Under the pieces are notes generated by a model that saw only the letters and a list, made by a program, of their open reading frames with translations, ran no database searches and had not been told where the DNA came from. Shown here one piece after another: positions 7,553-16,456 of a stretch of DNA of 64,000 nt (its first letter is position 1; each line of letters starts with the position of its first letter). The stretch comes from Limnohabitans kasalickyi (GTDB lineage: Bacteria; Pseudomonadota; Gammaproteobacteria; Burkholderiales; Burkholderiaceae_C). The translations under genes were made by a program, and so were the position numbers. The DNA lies in NCBI GenBank assembly GCA_965234325.1, contig OZ248415.1:341325-405324 (forward strand), in the 5' to 3' direction.

Positions 7553-8539
7553 TCAATCCGCGCTGATGTTGGCCTGCTTGATCAAGGCTTCGTAGCGTGC
7601 CAGTTGCGCGCGCAGTGCCGTTGCTAAGTCTTCAGGGCTGGTGCCGCGTGGGGTGAGGCCTAGGCCCATGAGTTGCTCGCGCACGGCGGCATCGCCCAGT
7701 GCTTTGCTCACCTCTTGGTGCAGTTGCTTGACGATGGGTTTGGGTGTGTGGGCGGGTGCCATCAAGGCGAACCACGAGTTAAATTCAAAACCGCTCAAGC
7801 CCGACTCGCCCACGGTGGGCACATCGGGAAACTGCGCCAAGCGCTTGGGCGTCGTCACCGCAATCAAACGCAACTTGCCTGCTTTCACCAACGAACTGAC
7901 GGTGGCAATGCCTTGAAACGCCACATCGACTTCTTTGCCTGCCACACCCACTGCCGCTTGGGTGGCGCCTTTGTAGGGCACATGGGTGAGTTGCACGCCC
8001 GCTTGCGAGGCAAACAAAGCCATCGCCATGTGTTGTGGGCTGCCGTTGCCGCCCGAGCCGTAGTTGACCTTGCCCGGCGCTTGGCGCGCTGCGGCGATCA
8101 AATCGGCCGCTGTTTTGATGGGCGAGTCAACTGGCACGACCAAGCCCCATTCGACGGTGGCGACCAAGGAGATGGGCTCAAAGTCGCGCAGGATGTCCCA
8201 AGGCATCTTGCTTTGCAGATTGGGCAGCATGGTCATGATGCTGTCGTTGAAGCCGCCCAGCGTGTAGCCGTCCGGCGCAGATTTGGCCACGCGGTCGGCC
8301 CCAATCAAACCCGCCGCTCCAGCTTGGTTTTCGATGGCAATGCCTTGGCCCATGCTGACGGCCATTTTTTGCATCACGATGCGTGCGGCGTTGTCGACGG
8401 CGCTGCCTGCAGCCAAGGGCACGATGAGTTTGATGGGCTTGTTGGGGTAGGCCTGTTGTGCCCAAGCAGGGGCAGTGCCCAAACTGGCCAGTGTGGCTAA
8501 ACCTATCACGCCGTGTTGTAAGGCTTGTCGTCTTTGCAT
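7553..8539 (-). CDS. Bug/TctC-type periplasmic substrate-binding receptor (1 of 6)
   Basis: Protein of 328 residues with an N-terminal signal sequence (MQRRQALQHGVIGL to AWAQ) that has a Tat-like twin arginine. The mature part starts YPNKPIKLIVPLAAGS, the typical first strand and ligand loop of the Bug family; these receptors deliver carboxylates to TctAB-type transporters or act in sensing. The ATG at 8539 is preceded by AGGAG at good distance; a TTG two codons earlier is less likely. It follows the LDH2-type dehydrogenase on the same strand. No tctA or tctB gene is adjacent, so the partner permease is elsewhere. Confidence 0.9.
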   Translation of the reverse strand: MQRRQALQHGVIGLATLASLGTAPAWAQQAYPNKPIKLIVPLAAGSAVDNAARIVMQKMAVSMGQGIAIENQAGAAGLIGADRVAKSAPDGYTLGGFNDSIMTMLPNLQSKMPWDILRDFEPISLVATVEWGLVVPVDSPIKTAADLIAAARQAPGKVNYGSGGNGSPQHMAMALFASQAGVQLTHVPYKGATQAAVGVAGKEVDVAFQGIATVSSLVKAGKLRLIAVTTPKRLAQFPDVPTVGESGLSGFEFNSWFALMAPAHTPKPIVKQLHQEVSKALGDAAVREQLMGLGLTPRGTSPEDLATALRAQLARYEALIKQANISAD

Positions 8540-8565
8540 GGTCAAACTCCTGCGTTACTAGCGCG

Positions 8566-9639
8566 TTATAAAAATGAAGTGGGTGTGTCGCTCAATCGCG
8601 GAACGGTCAAGCGGTCAGCCACTTGGTTGAGTTGCTGCGTCAAGGCGGAGGCGATGGGAATGCCGTGCGCCGTGTAGTCTTGGCGTTTGGCTTCGCTTTG
8701 CTCGCCGGGCAGCCAAATGCGGTCCACACCGGGCATACGGTCGCTGGCGCGCAACTCGCGCACCAAGGTGTCCACACGCGCTTTGAATTCGCCAATGCCG
8801 CCAAATGCTGAGGGGTCAATGACGGCAATGGCCTGGCCGGTGTTGGTCACGCTGGTGTCGTCTTTGTTGAAGTCGATCACGGCTTTGCCCATGGCCGCCC
8901 CGTTCAGCGTGCCGGCCAGCAAGCCCACGATCAGCGACAGGCCATAGCCCTTGTAGCCTCCGATGGGCATCAAGAAGCCTTCTTCGCTGCGCTTGGGGTC
9001 GAGCAGAGGCTGGCCTTGGCGGTCGATCATCCAGCCCTCGGGCATCATTTCGCCGCGTTGGGCCTTGGCTTTGACTTTGCCGTAAGCGGCGACGGTGGTG
9101 GCCATGTCGAGCACGATGGGTGTTTCGTCTTGGGTCGGAATGGCCACGGCAATTGGGTTGGTCGACAGCAGCATGTCTAGCCCACCCCAAGGGGGCAAGT
9201 GGTTGGCGTTGCCCACGGCAAAGTACAGGCCAATCATGTCGTGCGCCAAGGGCATGCGTGCGTACAAAGACGCCGGTCCTGCGTGGTTGCTGAATTGGCT
9301 ACCCACCCAAGCCATGCCACAGCGACGGGCTTTGTCGATCGCCATGTCGGCGGCGCGCTGCATCACCAAATGCCCCATGCCGTTGTCGCCGTCGAGCAAG
9401 GCGGTGGCGAGGCGTTCTTCTTTGACGCGGATGGTGGGTGTGGTGTTCACACCGCCCGCCAAGATGCGGCGTGCGTATTGCGGAATGCGAATGACGCCGT
9501 GGCCATCCGAGCCTTGCAAGTCGGCTTGGGCCATCAGTCGTGCGACGGTGGCGGCATCCTCGGGGGGCAGTCCCAAGGCCAGCATGGTCTGGCGGATGAA
9601 GTGGTTCAGTTGGTCAAAGGTGACGCGGGTGTCAGACAT
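8566..9639 (-). CDS. LDH2 family malate/L-lactate/ureidoglycolate dehydrogenase-like oxidoreductase
   Basis: Protein of 357 residues of the LDH2/MDH2 oxidoreductase family, an NAD(P)-dependent fold distinct from Rossmann dehydrogenases. Recognisable features are GSDGHGVIRIPQY near residues 54-66, NHAGPASLYARM around 117 and TNPIAVAIPTQDE around 160. Members oxidise or reduce 2-hydroxy/2-keto acids. Its start overlaps the end of the racemase-like gene by 8 bases, and a Bug receptor follows 26 bases later. The trio therefore looks like a unit for uptake and conversion of a hydroxy acid. Substrate unknown. Confidence 0.8.
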   Translation of the reverse strand: MSDTRVTFDQLNHFIRQTMLALGLPPEDAATVARLMAQADLQGSDGHGVIRIPQYARRILAGGVNTTPTIRVKEERLATALLDGDNGMGHLVMQRAADMAIDKARRCGMAWVGSQFSNHAGPASLYARMPLAHDMIGLYFAVGNANHLPPWGGLDMLLSTNPIAVAIPTQDETPIVLDMATTVAAYGKVKAKAQRGEMMPEGWMIDRQGQPLLDPKRSEEGFLMPIGGYKGYGLSLIVGLLAGTLNGAAMGKAVIDFNKDDTSVTNTGQAIAVIDPSAFGGIGEFKARVDTLVRELRASDRMPGVDRIWLPGEQSEAKRQDYTAHGIPIASALTQQLNQVADRLTVPRLSDTPTSFL

Positions 9640-10339
9640 GGTGCATGCGTTTCATGAGGGCCAAGACGGCGCAATCGGGACTGGACAACACAGGTGCGGT
9701 GCTGTGCTGTTGGGCGAGGGGTTGGGCGGCGGCCATCGAGAACTGAGCCAGCATCACCACATCGCAGGGCGGCAACTGGGGCGCAGCCGCTGCAATTTTT
9801 TGGTGGTGCATGTCAGCGCGGCCTTCTGCCAAATCTTGCATGGCTTCGGGCACAAAACCGGTGGCCAGCTCAATGGTGATGCCGCGTGATTGAGCCAGCG
9901 CAAGCAGTTCTTCTGACATGGCGGCTATGGAGGCGGCGAAGGTGGCCAACAAGCCAATGCGCAGCACGCGGCCCGGTTGCGCCATCGCGAGTGCGTCTTC
10001 GAACATGGCTTCATTGGGTTTGAGGGTGGGCAAGCCGGTCGCTTGCGCGGCCCGTTCAATGGCGGGCCCAAAGGCGGAGCAGGTGAACAAAATGCCTTGA
10101 GCGCCAGCGCGTTGTGTGTACAGCGCCAAATCGACAAAGCGCTGCACCATGGCCTCGGTGAGCTCGCCTGCGCTGGCGCGGTCGCGTGACAGCGTGTCGT
10201 CGAGCAGGTGTTGGCAATGGGCGCTGGGCCAGTGTCGGGCGAAGGCTTCGGTGATGGGCGTCATGGCCAAGGCCGTGGCGTGAATGAGGGCAATGCGCGG
10301 TGGTGTCATGGTGCGATGCACTGTAATCGCGCGCCACAC
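9632..10339 (-). CDS. Asp/Glu/hydantoin racemase-superfamily protein
   Basis: Protein of 235 residues with the aspartate/glutamate racemase fold: a first catalytic-type cysteine in ILFTCSAFGPAIE (about residue 87) and a C-terminal region PVLSSPDCAVLAL with a second cysteine (about 226). These pairs normally act as acid/base catalysts in cofactor-independent racemases and in related decarboxylases. I kept the GTG start because it has a strong ribosome site, AGGGAGGT, four bases upstream; an ATG ten codons later (10309) is an alternative. It probably heads the minus-strand unit with the LDH2-type enzyme and Bug receptor. Confidence 0.7.
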   Translation of the reverse strand: MWRAITVHRTMTPPRIALIHATALAMTPITEAFARHWPSAHCQHLLDDTLSRDRASAGELTEAMVQRFVDLALYTQRAGAQGILFTCSAFGPAIERAAQATGLPTLKPNEAMFEDALAMAQPGRVLRIGLLATFAASIAAMSEELLALAQSRGITIELATGFVPEAMQDLAEGRADMHHQKIAAAAPQLPPCDVVMLAQFSMAAAQPLAQQHSTAPVLSSPDCAVLALMKRMHHV

Positions 10340-10461
10340 GCTACCTCCCTGAGGTTTGTCCTAGTGTGTGACTGTCGCCTAGCAGACGCACGAAGCCAAA
10401 GTGCGCTCCCCATAATCAATCCAGTGGCCCAGCGAGGCCTTTCACTTCAAGAGGAGACATC

Positions 10462-11442
10462 ATGCAAACTGTGAATTTCGCCAAACGTGCCGCACTGGCC
10501 TTGCTGTTGACAATGCCTGCGTGGGCACAAGCGCAAGCCCCCGCGTGGCCGAGCAAGCCCATCAAGTGGATCATTCCGTACACACCCGGCGGCATCACCG
10601 ACAACGCCACCCGCATGGTGGTGCAAAAGGTGCAAGAGCAAACGGGCTGGACCATCGTGATCGAGAACAAACCGGGCGCCAATTCGATTCTGGGCGCTGA
10701 CCTCGCCGCACGTTCAGCGCCTGATGGCCACACGTTTGTAACCGTGATTGGCGCCCATGCCGCCAACGCCACCTTGTACGCAGGCCGTTTGCCCTATGAC
10801 GTGGTGAAAAGCTTTGCCCCCGTTTCGCTGGTTGGTATTGCCCCGCTGGTGATGACGGTGACCAACAGCTTGCCTGTTAAGGATGTGAAAGAGCTCATTG
10901 CCTACTCCAAGGCCAACCCCGGCAAGGTGGCGTTTGGTTCGTCTGGCGTGGGTGCTGCCGCGCATTTGACGCAAGAGTTGTTGAAGCAAGTCTCGGGTGC
11001 CGACATGGTGCATGTGCCCTACAAAGGCACCGCACCGGCATTGGCTGATTTGATGGGTGGTAATTTGCAAGTCTTGACCGACACAGCCAGCGCCATGATG
11101 CCGCATGTGCGCAGCGGCAAGATCAAACCCTTGGCCGTGTTTTCTAACAAACGCGTGCCGGGTGCGGCCGAGGTGCCCACCATTGCTGAAGCTGGCGGTC
11201 CTGCCATCGAGGGCTCGACCTGGGTGCTTTTCTTAGCGCCCAGCGCCACGCCTAAAGACATCGTGAACCGCATGTCTGCCGAAACCGCCAAGGCCATCAA
11301 CTCGCCAGAGTTGCGTGCCAAATTTGAGGCTTTAGGCATTGAGTCCGTGGGCAGCAGCCCTGAGCAAGCGGGTAAGTTCTTGGACGAAGAAATTGTCAAA
11401 TGGGCCAAGGTGATCAACGCCGCTGGCGTGAAAGCCGAGTAA
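10462..11442 (+). CDS. Bug/TctC-type periplasmic receptor (2 of 6)
   Basis: Protein of 326 residues with a clear Sec signal peptide (cleavage after about AWAQAQA, residue 25) and the family start WPSKPIKWIIPYTPGG. A strong ribosome site, AAGAGGAGACATC, precedes the ATG. It is divergent from the racemase-like gene, and an SDR gene follows after 11 bases on the same strand, so receptor and dehydrogenase are probably co-expressed and share a substrate pathway. No transporter membrane subunits are nearby. Confidence 0.9.
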   Translation: MQTVNFAKRAALALLLTMPAWAQAQAPAWPSKPIKWIIPYTPGGITDNATRMVVQKVQEQTGWTIVIENKPGANSILGADLAARSAPDGHTFVTVIGAHAANATLYAGRLPYDVVKSFAPVSLVGIAPLVMTVTNSLPVKDVKELIAYSKANPGKVAFGSSGVGAAAHLTQELLKQVSGADMVHVPYKGTAPALADLMGGNLQVLTDTASAMMPHVRSGKIKPLAVFSNKRVPGAAEVPTIAEAGGPAIEGSTWVLFLAPSATPKDIVNRMSAETAKAINSPELRAKFEALGIESVGSSPEQAGKFLDEEIVKWAKVINAAGVKAE

Positions 11443-11453
11443 GGGTTCAAGCC

Positions 11454-12218
11454 ATGAATTTGTTCAATTTAGAAGGCCAAGTCGCCATCATCACGGGATC
11501 GTCACGCGGCATTGGTCGCGCCATTGCCGAGCGCATGGCGGAGCATGGCGCGCGTGTGGTCATTTCGTCACGCAAGGTCGATGCTTGCGCCGAGGTGGTG
11601 GCCGCCATCAACGCCAAACATGGCGCGGGTCGTGCGATGGCCGTGGCTGCCAACATCTCGTCCAAAGAAGATTTAGAGCATTTGGTGGCCGAGACCAACC
11701 GCCAGTTTGGACGCATTGACGTGCTGGTGTGCAACGCTGCGAGCAACCCGTATTACGGGCCGCAAGCTGGTATTGCTGACGCGCAGTTCCGCAAAATCTT
11801 AGACAACAACATCGTGGCCAACCATTGGCTCATCACTATGGTGGCACCGCAGATGACGGCTCAAAAATCGGGTTCCATCATCATCGTGTCATCGATTGGT
11901 GGCTTGCGTGGCTCGCCCGTGATTGGCGCGTATTGCATCAGCAAAGCCGCCGACATGCAGCTGGCGCGCAACTTGGCGGTGGAATATGGGCCGCATAACG
12001 TGCGCGTGAACTGCATTGCCCCAGGCTTGATCAAAACCGACTTTGCGCGTGCGCTGTGGGAAGACGAGGCCATGCTCACCGAACGTACGCGCACCACACC
12101 ATTGCGCCGGATTGGCGAGCCTGATGAGATTGCGGGCACTGCTGTGTTTTTAGCCTCTAGAGCGGGCTCTTTCGTCACCGGCCAAAGCATCGTGGTGGAT
12201 GGCGGGGTGACGATTTAA
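11454..12218 (+). CDS. SDR family oxidoreductase (classical)
   Basis: Protein of 254 residues. TGSSRGIG at 14-21, a serine pair at 146-147 and YCISK (Y160, K164) give a complete active site; the C-terminus FVTGQSIVVDGGVTI is standard for FabG-like SDRs. The start was set at the ATG after AAGGG, just behind the Bug gene, because the preceding in-frame codons overlap the end of that gene and are not SDR-like. The substrate is unknown; co-transcription with a carboxylate receptor suggests a hydroxy acid or its CoA ester. Confidence 0.85.
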   Translation: MNLFNLEGQVAIITGSSRGIGRAIAERMAEHGARVVISSRKVDACAEVVAAINAKHGAGRAMAVAANISSKEDLEHLVAETNRQFGRIDVLVCNAASNPYYGPQAGIADAQFRKILDNNIVANHWLITMVAPQMTAQKSGSIIIVSSIGGLRGSPVIGAYCISKAADMQLARNLAVEYGPHNVRVNCIAPGLIKTDFARALWEDEAMLTERTRTTPLRRIGEPDEIAGTAVFLASRAGSFVTGQSIVVDGGVTI

Positions 12219-12238
12219 AGCGGGTTAAAAAAGGGGTG

Positions 12239-12577
12239 TTAGGCCTTGCGCAAAAAGCAGGCTTTCAGCATGAAGTTGCCTGCGTCCATCTTGCAGTCCA
12301 CTTCATGGTCGCCGCCGACCAAGCGGATGCTTTTGACCTTCGTGCCCATTTTGAGCGTGGTGGATGAGCCTTTGACCTTGAGATCTTTGATCAACACCAC
12401 GGCGTCACCTGTTTGCAGCACAGTGCCGTTGGCGTCTTTGACCACCGCCTCGTCGTCTTCTTCAGCAGCGGTTGCCGCTTGGGGCCATTCGTGACCGCAG
12501 TCCGCGCAGACGAAGTTGGTGCCGTCTTCGTAGGTGTTTTCTTCGGCACATTGGGGGCAAGCTGGAATTTGAGTCAT
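12239..12577 (-). CDS. yjdM: PhnA/YjdM-family zinc-ribbon protein
   Basis: Small protein of 112 residues. The N-terminal zinc ribbon has two CxxC pairs (CPQC at 8-11 and CADC at 24-27), followed by an acidic linker and the PhnA domain (VVKDANG, then IKDLKVKGSS and VKSIRLVGGDHEVDCK). The family has no agreed function despite its old association with phosphonate use; no phosphonate genes are here. It starts three bases after the yebC stop on the same strand. Confidence 0.9.
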   Translation of the reverse strand: MTQIPACPQCAEENTYEDGTNFVCADCGHEWPQAATAAEEDDEAVVKDANGTVLQTGDAVVLIKDLKVKGSSTTLKMGTKVKSIRLVGGDHEVDCKMDAGNFMLKACFLRKA

Positions 12578-12580
12578 GAC

Positions 12581-13294
12581 TTAGCCCGCTAAGCCGACGT
12601 AGACATGCTGCACATCGTCGTTGGCATCGATGGCAGCCAAAAAGGTTTCAACCTCTTCTAGATCAGTAGCGCTCAAGGTGGCGGGGTCGATGGGGTTTTT
12701 GGGCTTGTAGCCCAGCTTGGCAGACAACACGGTGAAGCCGTGTTCGGGCAACGCTTTGCTGACCACATCGAGGTCGGCGGGGTCGGTCAAAAACAGCGTA
12801 GTGCCTTCTTCTTCGCCCGCTTCAAAATCTTGTGCACCGGCTTCGATGGCGGCCAGCTCGGCATCTGAATCTGCATTGGCAGGTTCCGCCTCAATCATGC
12901 CAAGGTGGTCAAAGTCCCAAGACACCGAGCCCGAGGTGCCCAGCTGGCCTTTGCGAAACAGAACGCGCATTTCGGGAGCGGTACGGTTCACGTTGTCGGT
13001 CAAGCACTCGACCATCACGGCCACGCGATGCGGGGCAAAGCCTTCGTAAATGACGTGCTCAAAGTTCACGGTTTCGCCGGTCAGACCCGCGCCTTTTTTG
13101 ATGGCGCGGTCCAGCGTGTCTTTGGGCATGGAGACTTTCCGCGCTTGTTCCATCACCAAGCGCAGTCGCGCGTTGGCGGCGGGGTCGGCACCACTGCGCG
13201 CCGCAATCATGATGTCCTTAGACAGTTTGCCGAAGACTCGGCCTTTTGCATTTGCAGCCAAGTCTTTGTGTTTGGCTTTCCATTGAGCGCCCAT
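12581..13294 (-). CDS. yebC: YebC/PmpR-family protein
   Basis: Protein of 237 residues from the MGAQWKAKHK start, the usual N-terminus of the family; upstream in-frame codons are outside the conserved region. The hallmark segments are GRVFGKLSKDIMIAAR, ARLRLVMEQARKVSMPKDTLDRAI (positions about 19-70) and YEGFAPHRVAVMVECLTDN. YebC proteins act as DNA-binding regulators and, in recent work, as factors easing translation of difficult peptide stretches. Here it is not beside the ruvC/ruvA genes with which it is often found. Confidence 0.95.
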   Translation of the reverse strand: MGAQWKAKHKDLAANAKGRVFGKLSKDIMIAARSGADPAANARLRLVMEQARKVSMPKDTLDRAIKKGAGLTGETVNFEHVIYEGFAPHRVAVMVECLTDNVNRTAPEMRVLFRKGQLGTSGSVSWDFDHLGMIEAEPANADSDAELAAIEAGAQDFEAGEEEGTTLFLTDPADLDVVSKALPEHGFTVLSAKLGYKPKNPIDPATLSATDLEEVETFLAAIDANDDVQHVYVGLAG

Positions 13295-13400
13295 GGGTGT
13301 GTTCCTTTGCGTTGAATTATGTCCGACGCGCGACATCGCAATGTGCCATGCCATGCGATCCTTATTTACATTGATTTTGTTCAACACAAGGAGTGACAGC

Positions 13401-13718
13401 ATGGCTATCTATGAATTACGAACCTACACCGCCATTGTGGGCAAATTGTCGGAGTTGGTTGAGTTGTACAAAACCCAAGGATGGCCCGTTTTAGAAAAGC
13501 ACCCCAAGAAGTTGGTGGGTTATTTCACGGGTGACATTGGCGCGATCAATCAGTTGATTCACATCTGGAAGTTTGACGACGATGCGGACCGTCGCGCGTT
13601 TTGGGCAGGGGTTTACAACGACCCCGAGTTCATGGCCTTTGCCAAGCAAATCCGCCCGTTGATGCTGTCCCAAGAAAACAAACTTATGTTGAACGCGCCT
13701 TGGGGCCCGCAGCCTTGA
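13401..13718 (+). CDS. NIPSNAP family protein
   Basis: Protein of 105 residues, the usual size for a single bacterial NIPSNAP (dimeric alpha/beta-barrel) domain: starts MAIYELRTYTAIVGK and ends RPLMLSQENKLMLNAPWGP. The ATG follows AAGGAG at good distance. It is the first gene of a plus-strand group with a Bug receptor and a beta-hydroxyacid dehydrogenase. NIPSNAP genes commonly accompany catabolic operons in Burkholderiales, but their role is not known. Confidence 0.9.
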   Translation: MAIYELRTYTAIVGKLSELVELYKTQGWPVLEKHPKKLVGYFTGDIGAINQLIHIWKFDDDADRRAFWAGVYNDPEFMAFAKQIRPLMLSQENKLMLNAPWGPQP

Positions 13719-13758
13719 AAGTTCTACGTTCGACTTTATAAAAAATCAGGAGACACAC

Positions 13759-14754
13759 ATGACAAAACATCTGACCCCTCGCCGTCAATGGCTCGCCGCG
13801 CTTCTCTGTGGCTTTTTTGCGTTGGCTGCCGTGCCTCACGCGTTGGCACAAAGTTACCCATCCAAGCCCATCAAAATGATCGTGCCGTTTCCTGCGGGCG
13901 GCACCACGGACATCGTGGCGCGCATCGTGGCGCAGCGTATGACCGAGTCCATGGGCCAGCCCGTGGTGGTGGATAACCGGGGTGGGGCAGGGGGCGCCAT
14001 TGGTGCTGACTTGGTGGCCAAGGCCGCGCCCGATGGCTACACCATCATGATGCACAACCTCACCTTTCCTCTCGCCACTGTGGCGCAGACTTTGGCCAAT
14101 CGCTCGCCGTTCAACGTGGACACCGACTTTGCAGGTGTGTCCATTGCGGTGTATGTGCCCTTCATGCTGACAGCTAATCCCAGCGTGCCCGCCAAAGATT
14201 TGCGTGAATTGGCCAATTTGCTGCGCACCAACAAGAGCCTGCAATACAACTATGGCTCCACAGGTCCTGGCTCTGCCGTGCATGTGTTGGGCGAAGCCTT
14301 CAAGAAAGAAGCCAAGGTGGAGATGGAGCATGTGCCCTTCAAAGGCGCCGCGCCGTTGAAGCAAGAGTTGTTGTCGGGTCGCATTCAAGTGGGGGGCGAC
14401 CAGTTGTCGTCGTCACTGGCCGAGATCAAATCTGGCACCTTGCGTGCCATTGCCACCACCGCCTCCAAACGTGTGGCCGGCTTGCCGGATGTCCCCACGG
14501 TACGAGAACTGGGCTATCCCAACTTGGAGCTCGAAGGTTGGAATGGTGTGTTTGCCCCCGCAAAAACACCCAAAGACATCATTGAGCGTTTGCACAAAGA
14601 AGTGGTGGCTGCTGTGCGGCACCCCGATGTGGTGAAGCGTTTGGCCGACATGGCAGCAGAGCCCGTGGGCTCAACACCCGCTGAGCAAGATGCGATGCTG
14701 CGCCGTCAGATGGACCAATTTCGCGGCATCATTCGTGACATGAAATTAGATTGA
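13759..14754 (+). CDS. Bug/TctC-type periplasmic receptor (3 of 6)
   Basis: Protein of 331 residues. The signal peptide runs from MTKHLTPRRQWLAAL to about HALAQ (residue 31), then YPSKPIKMIVPFPAGG. CAGGAG precedes the ATG. It lies 40 bases after the NIPSNAP gene and is followed after 8 bases by a hydroxyacid dehydrogenase, so the three genes form one transcript. It has no TctAB partner here. Confidence 0.9.
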   Translation: MTKHLTPRRQWLAALLCGFFALAAVPHALAQSYPSKPIKMIVPFPAGGTTDIVARIVAQRMTESMGQPVVVDNRGGAGGAIGADLVAKAAPDGYTIMMHNLTFPLATVAQTLANRSPFNVDTDFAGVSIAVYVPFMLTANPSVPAKDLRELANLLRTNKSLQYNYGSTGPGSAVHVLGEAFKKEAKVEMEHVPFKGAAPLKQELLSGRIQVGGDQLSSSLAEIKSGTLRAIATTASKRVAGLPDVPTVRELGYPNLELEGWNGVFAPAKTPKDIIERLHKEVVAAVRHPDVVKRLADMAAEPVGSTPAEQDAMLRRQMDQFRGIIRDMKLD

Positions 14755-14762
14755 AAGCCTGT

Positions 14763-15653
14763 ATGAAAATTGGTATCGCTGGAACGGGAAAGATGGGCAC
14801 CGCGATTGCGGGGCGCTTGTTGTTGCTGGGTCATGAGGTGGCGGTGTGGAACCGCACCGAAGCCAGTGCAGAGGGCGCGCGCAAATTAGGTGCAAGCTGG
14901 GCTGTTACGCCGCAAGCCTTGGTGGCGTGCTCGGAGGTGGTCATTGGTTTGCTGACCGACGAACAGGCCTTGGACGAGGTGTATTTGTCTGCCCATGGTT
15001 TGTTGTCCGGCGCCACGCATGGCAAGGTGTTCTTAGAGATGAGCACCGTGTCGCCCTTGAAGCAGCAAGAAATGGCCAAGCGAGTGGAGGCCGTTGGGGG
15101 CATCTACATCGAGTCGCCGGTTGGGGGTAGCATTGGCCCCGCCAAAGAGGGCAAGCTGATGGCCTTTGTGGGCGGCGATGCCGCCGAGGTGCAAAAGATC
15201 AAACCCTTGCTAGACCAAATGTGCCGCCGCGTGGAGCATGTGGGCGCGCATGGGTCGGGGTCGATGATGAAGCTGGCCATCAATTTACCGCTGATGGTGT
15301 ACTGGCAAACCCTGGCCGAGGCTTTGTCCTTGATTCAGCCGCTGGGTTTAGAGCCGAAGCGCGTGATCGATATTTTTTCAGACTCCTCGGGTGGCCCGAA
15401 CGTGCTGAAAAACCGTGGCCCCTTGATCGCGCAAACCATGATCGATGGTCGCTCAGGCACCGTCAATGTGCCCATTGACACGGTGGTCAAAGACATTCGC
15501 TCGATGCTGGCGCATGCCCAGAAATTAGGGGTGTCGTTGCCCTTGACGTCCCAAGCGTTGGACGTTTTTTCATGCGCTGAGCAGATGGGTCTCGGTCCGG
15601 CAGACTCGTCGGAACATCTGGTGTGGTGGCAGGAGCACAACAGCTCCGTTTAG
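14763..15653 (+). CDS. Beta-hydroxyacid dehydrogenase (3-hydroxyisobutyrate dehydrogenase family)
   Basis: Protein of 296 residues. N-terminal NAD(P)-binding motif GIAGTGKMGTAIAGRL (residues 4-19), substrate-binding region ESPVGGSIGPAKEGKLMAFV around 117-136, and the catalytic lysine in GSGSMMKLAINL (about 169). The ATG at 14763 begins the conserved strand; a TTG four codons upstream is possible. The family reduces or oxidises small beta-hydroxy acids such as 3-hydroxyisobutyrate or tartronate semialdehyde. Last gene of the NIPSNAP-Bug unit, ending in a 4-base convergent overlap with the next gene. Confidence 0.85.
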   Translation: MKIGIAGTGKMGTAIAGRLLLLGHEVAVWNRTEASAEGARKLGASWAVTPQALVACSEVVIGLLTDEQALDEVYLSAHGLLSGATHGKVFLEMSTVSPLKQQEMAKRVEAVGGIYIESPVGGSIGPAKEGKLMAFVGGDAAEVQKIKPLLDQMCRRVEHVGAHGSGSMMKLAINLPLMVYWQTLAEALSLIQPLGLEPKRVIDIFSDSSGGPNVLKNRGPLIAQTMIDGRSGTVNVPIDTVVKDIRSMLAHAQKLGVSLPLTSQALDVFSCAEQMGLGPADSSEHLVWWQEHNSSV

Positions 15654-16444
15654 ACCACCATGGGGTTCATGCCCCCATCCATGGTCAAGCTGATGCCCGT
15701 GATGTAACTGGCCCGTGGCGAGGCCAAGAAGACCACAGCGTTGGCAATTTCGACGGGGTCAGCCATGCGCCCAAGGGGAATACGTGCGCTGGCGCGTTCT
15801 AGGGCTTGGTCTTCGGAGATGCCGTTGGCGCGTGCGTCTGCCGCGAAGCCCTCTTTGAGTCGATCGGTGACCGTCAAGCCGGGGTTGACGGCGTTCACAC
15901 GGATGTTCTTGCCTGCATAGGCGTTGGCCATGCCCGCAGTGGCCAGCATCAACGCGGCATTGGCCGCACCGCCTGGCATGTGGATGGCGCTGGGCACTTT
16001 GCCACCCGCACCAATCACGTTGACCACCACGCCCGAACCGCGCTCACCCATGCGCTGGATGGTCGGGTTGATCATGTGGATATATGAAAAATACTTGGCT
16101 TGCATGGCGTCGTGCCAGTCTTGTGGCGTGAGCTCGGCGGCGGGGGTTCGCTTGGCAGCGCCTGCTGAATTCACCAACACATCGACGGGGCCGAGTGTCT
16201 CTTCAGCTTGGTCCAACACCCACGTTCCCGACTCGGCCAAACGCAAATCAGCAGCGATGGTGTGCACATGCGCTGACGCATGGCGGGCTATCAAATAGGC
16301 TTTGCCATTTTGCAAATTGGTCAAGTCACGCGAGACCAAGGTGACGCGCGCGCCTTCTTGCAAAAAAACGTCCGCGCAGGCCAGGCCAATGCCTTTGCTG
16401 CCGCCGGTGATGAGGATGTGTTTGTGGGCAAGTTGCAGGTCCAT
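15650..16444 (-). CDS. SDR-fold protein lacking the usual Ser-Tyr-Lys active site
   Basis: Protein of 264 residues with a good Rossmann motif (TGGSKGIG, 13-20), NSAG at 92-95 and the SDR C-terminus ASYITGISLTMDGGMNP. The active site is not canonical: where YxxxK is expected the sequence reads MPGGAANAAL (156-165), aligning Tyr with G158 and Lys with N162, and the catalytic serine region reads NVIGAGGK (142-149). It may bind a nucleotide or CoA ester without classical dehydrogenase chemistry. Starts 12 bases after the quinone-oxidoreductase stop, same strand. Confidence 0.75.
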   Translation of the reverse strand: MDLQLAHKHILITGGSKGIGLACADVFLQEGARVTLVSRDLTNLQNGKAYLIARHASAHVHTIAADLRLAESGTWVLDQAEETLGPVDVLVNSAGAAKRTPAAELTPQDWHDAMQAKYFSYIHMINPTIQRMGERGSGVVVNVIGAGGKVPSAIHMPGGAANAALMLATAGMANAYAGKNIRVNAVNPGLTVTDRLKEGFAADARANGISEDQALERASARIPLGRMADPVEIANAVVFLASPRASYITGISLTMDGGMNPMVV

Positions 16445-16456
16445 GCGAGGCCTCGT

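Noticed and set aside
10343..10355. Inverted repeat ACCTC-N3-GAGGT as an operator
   Set aside because: It overlaps the ribosome site of the racemase-like gene, which explains the purine/pyrimidine run; arms are too short to stand alone.
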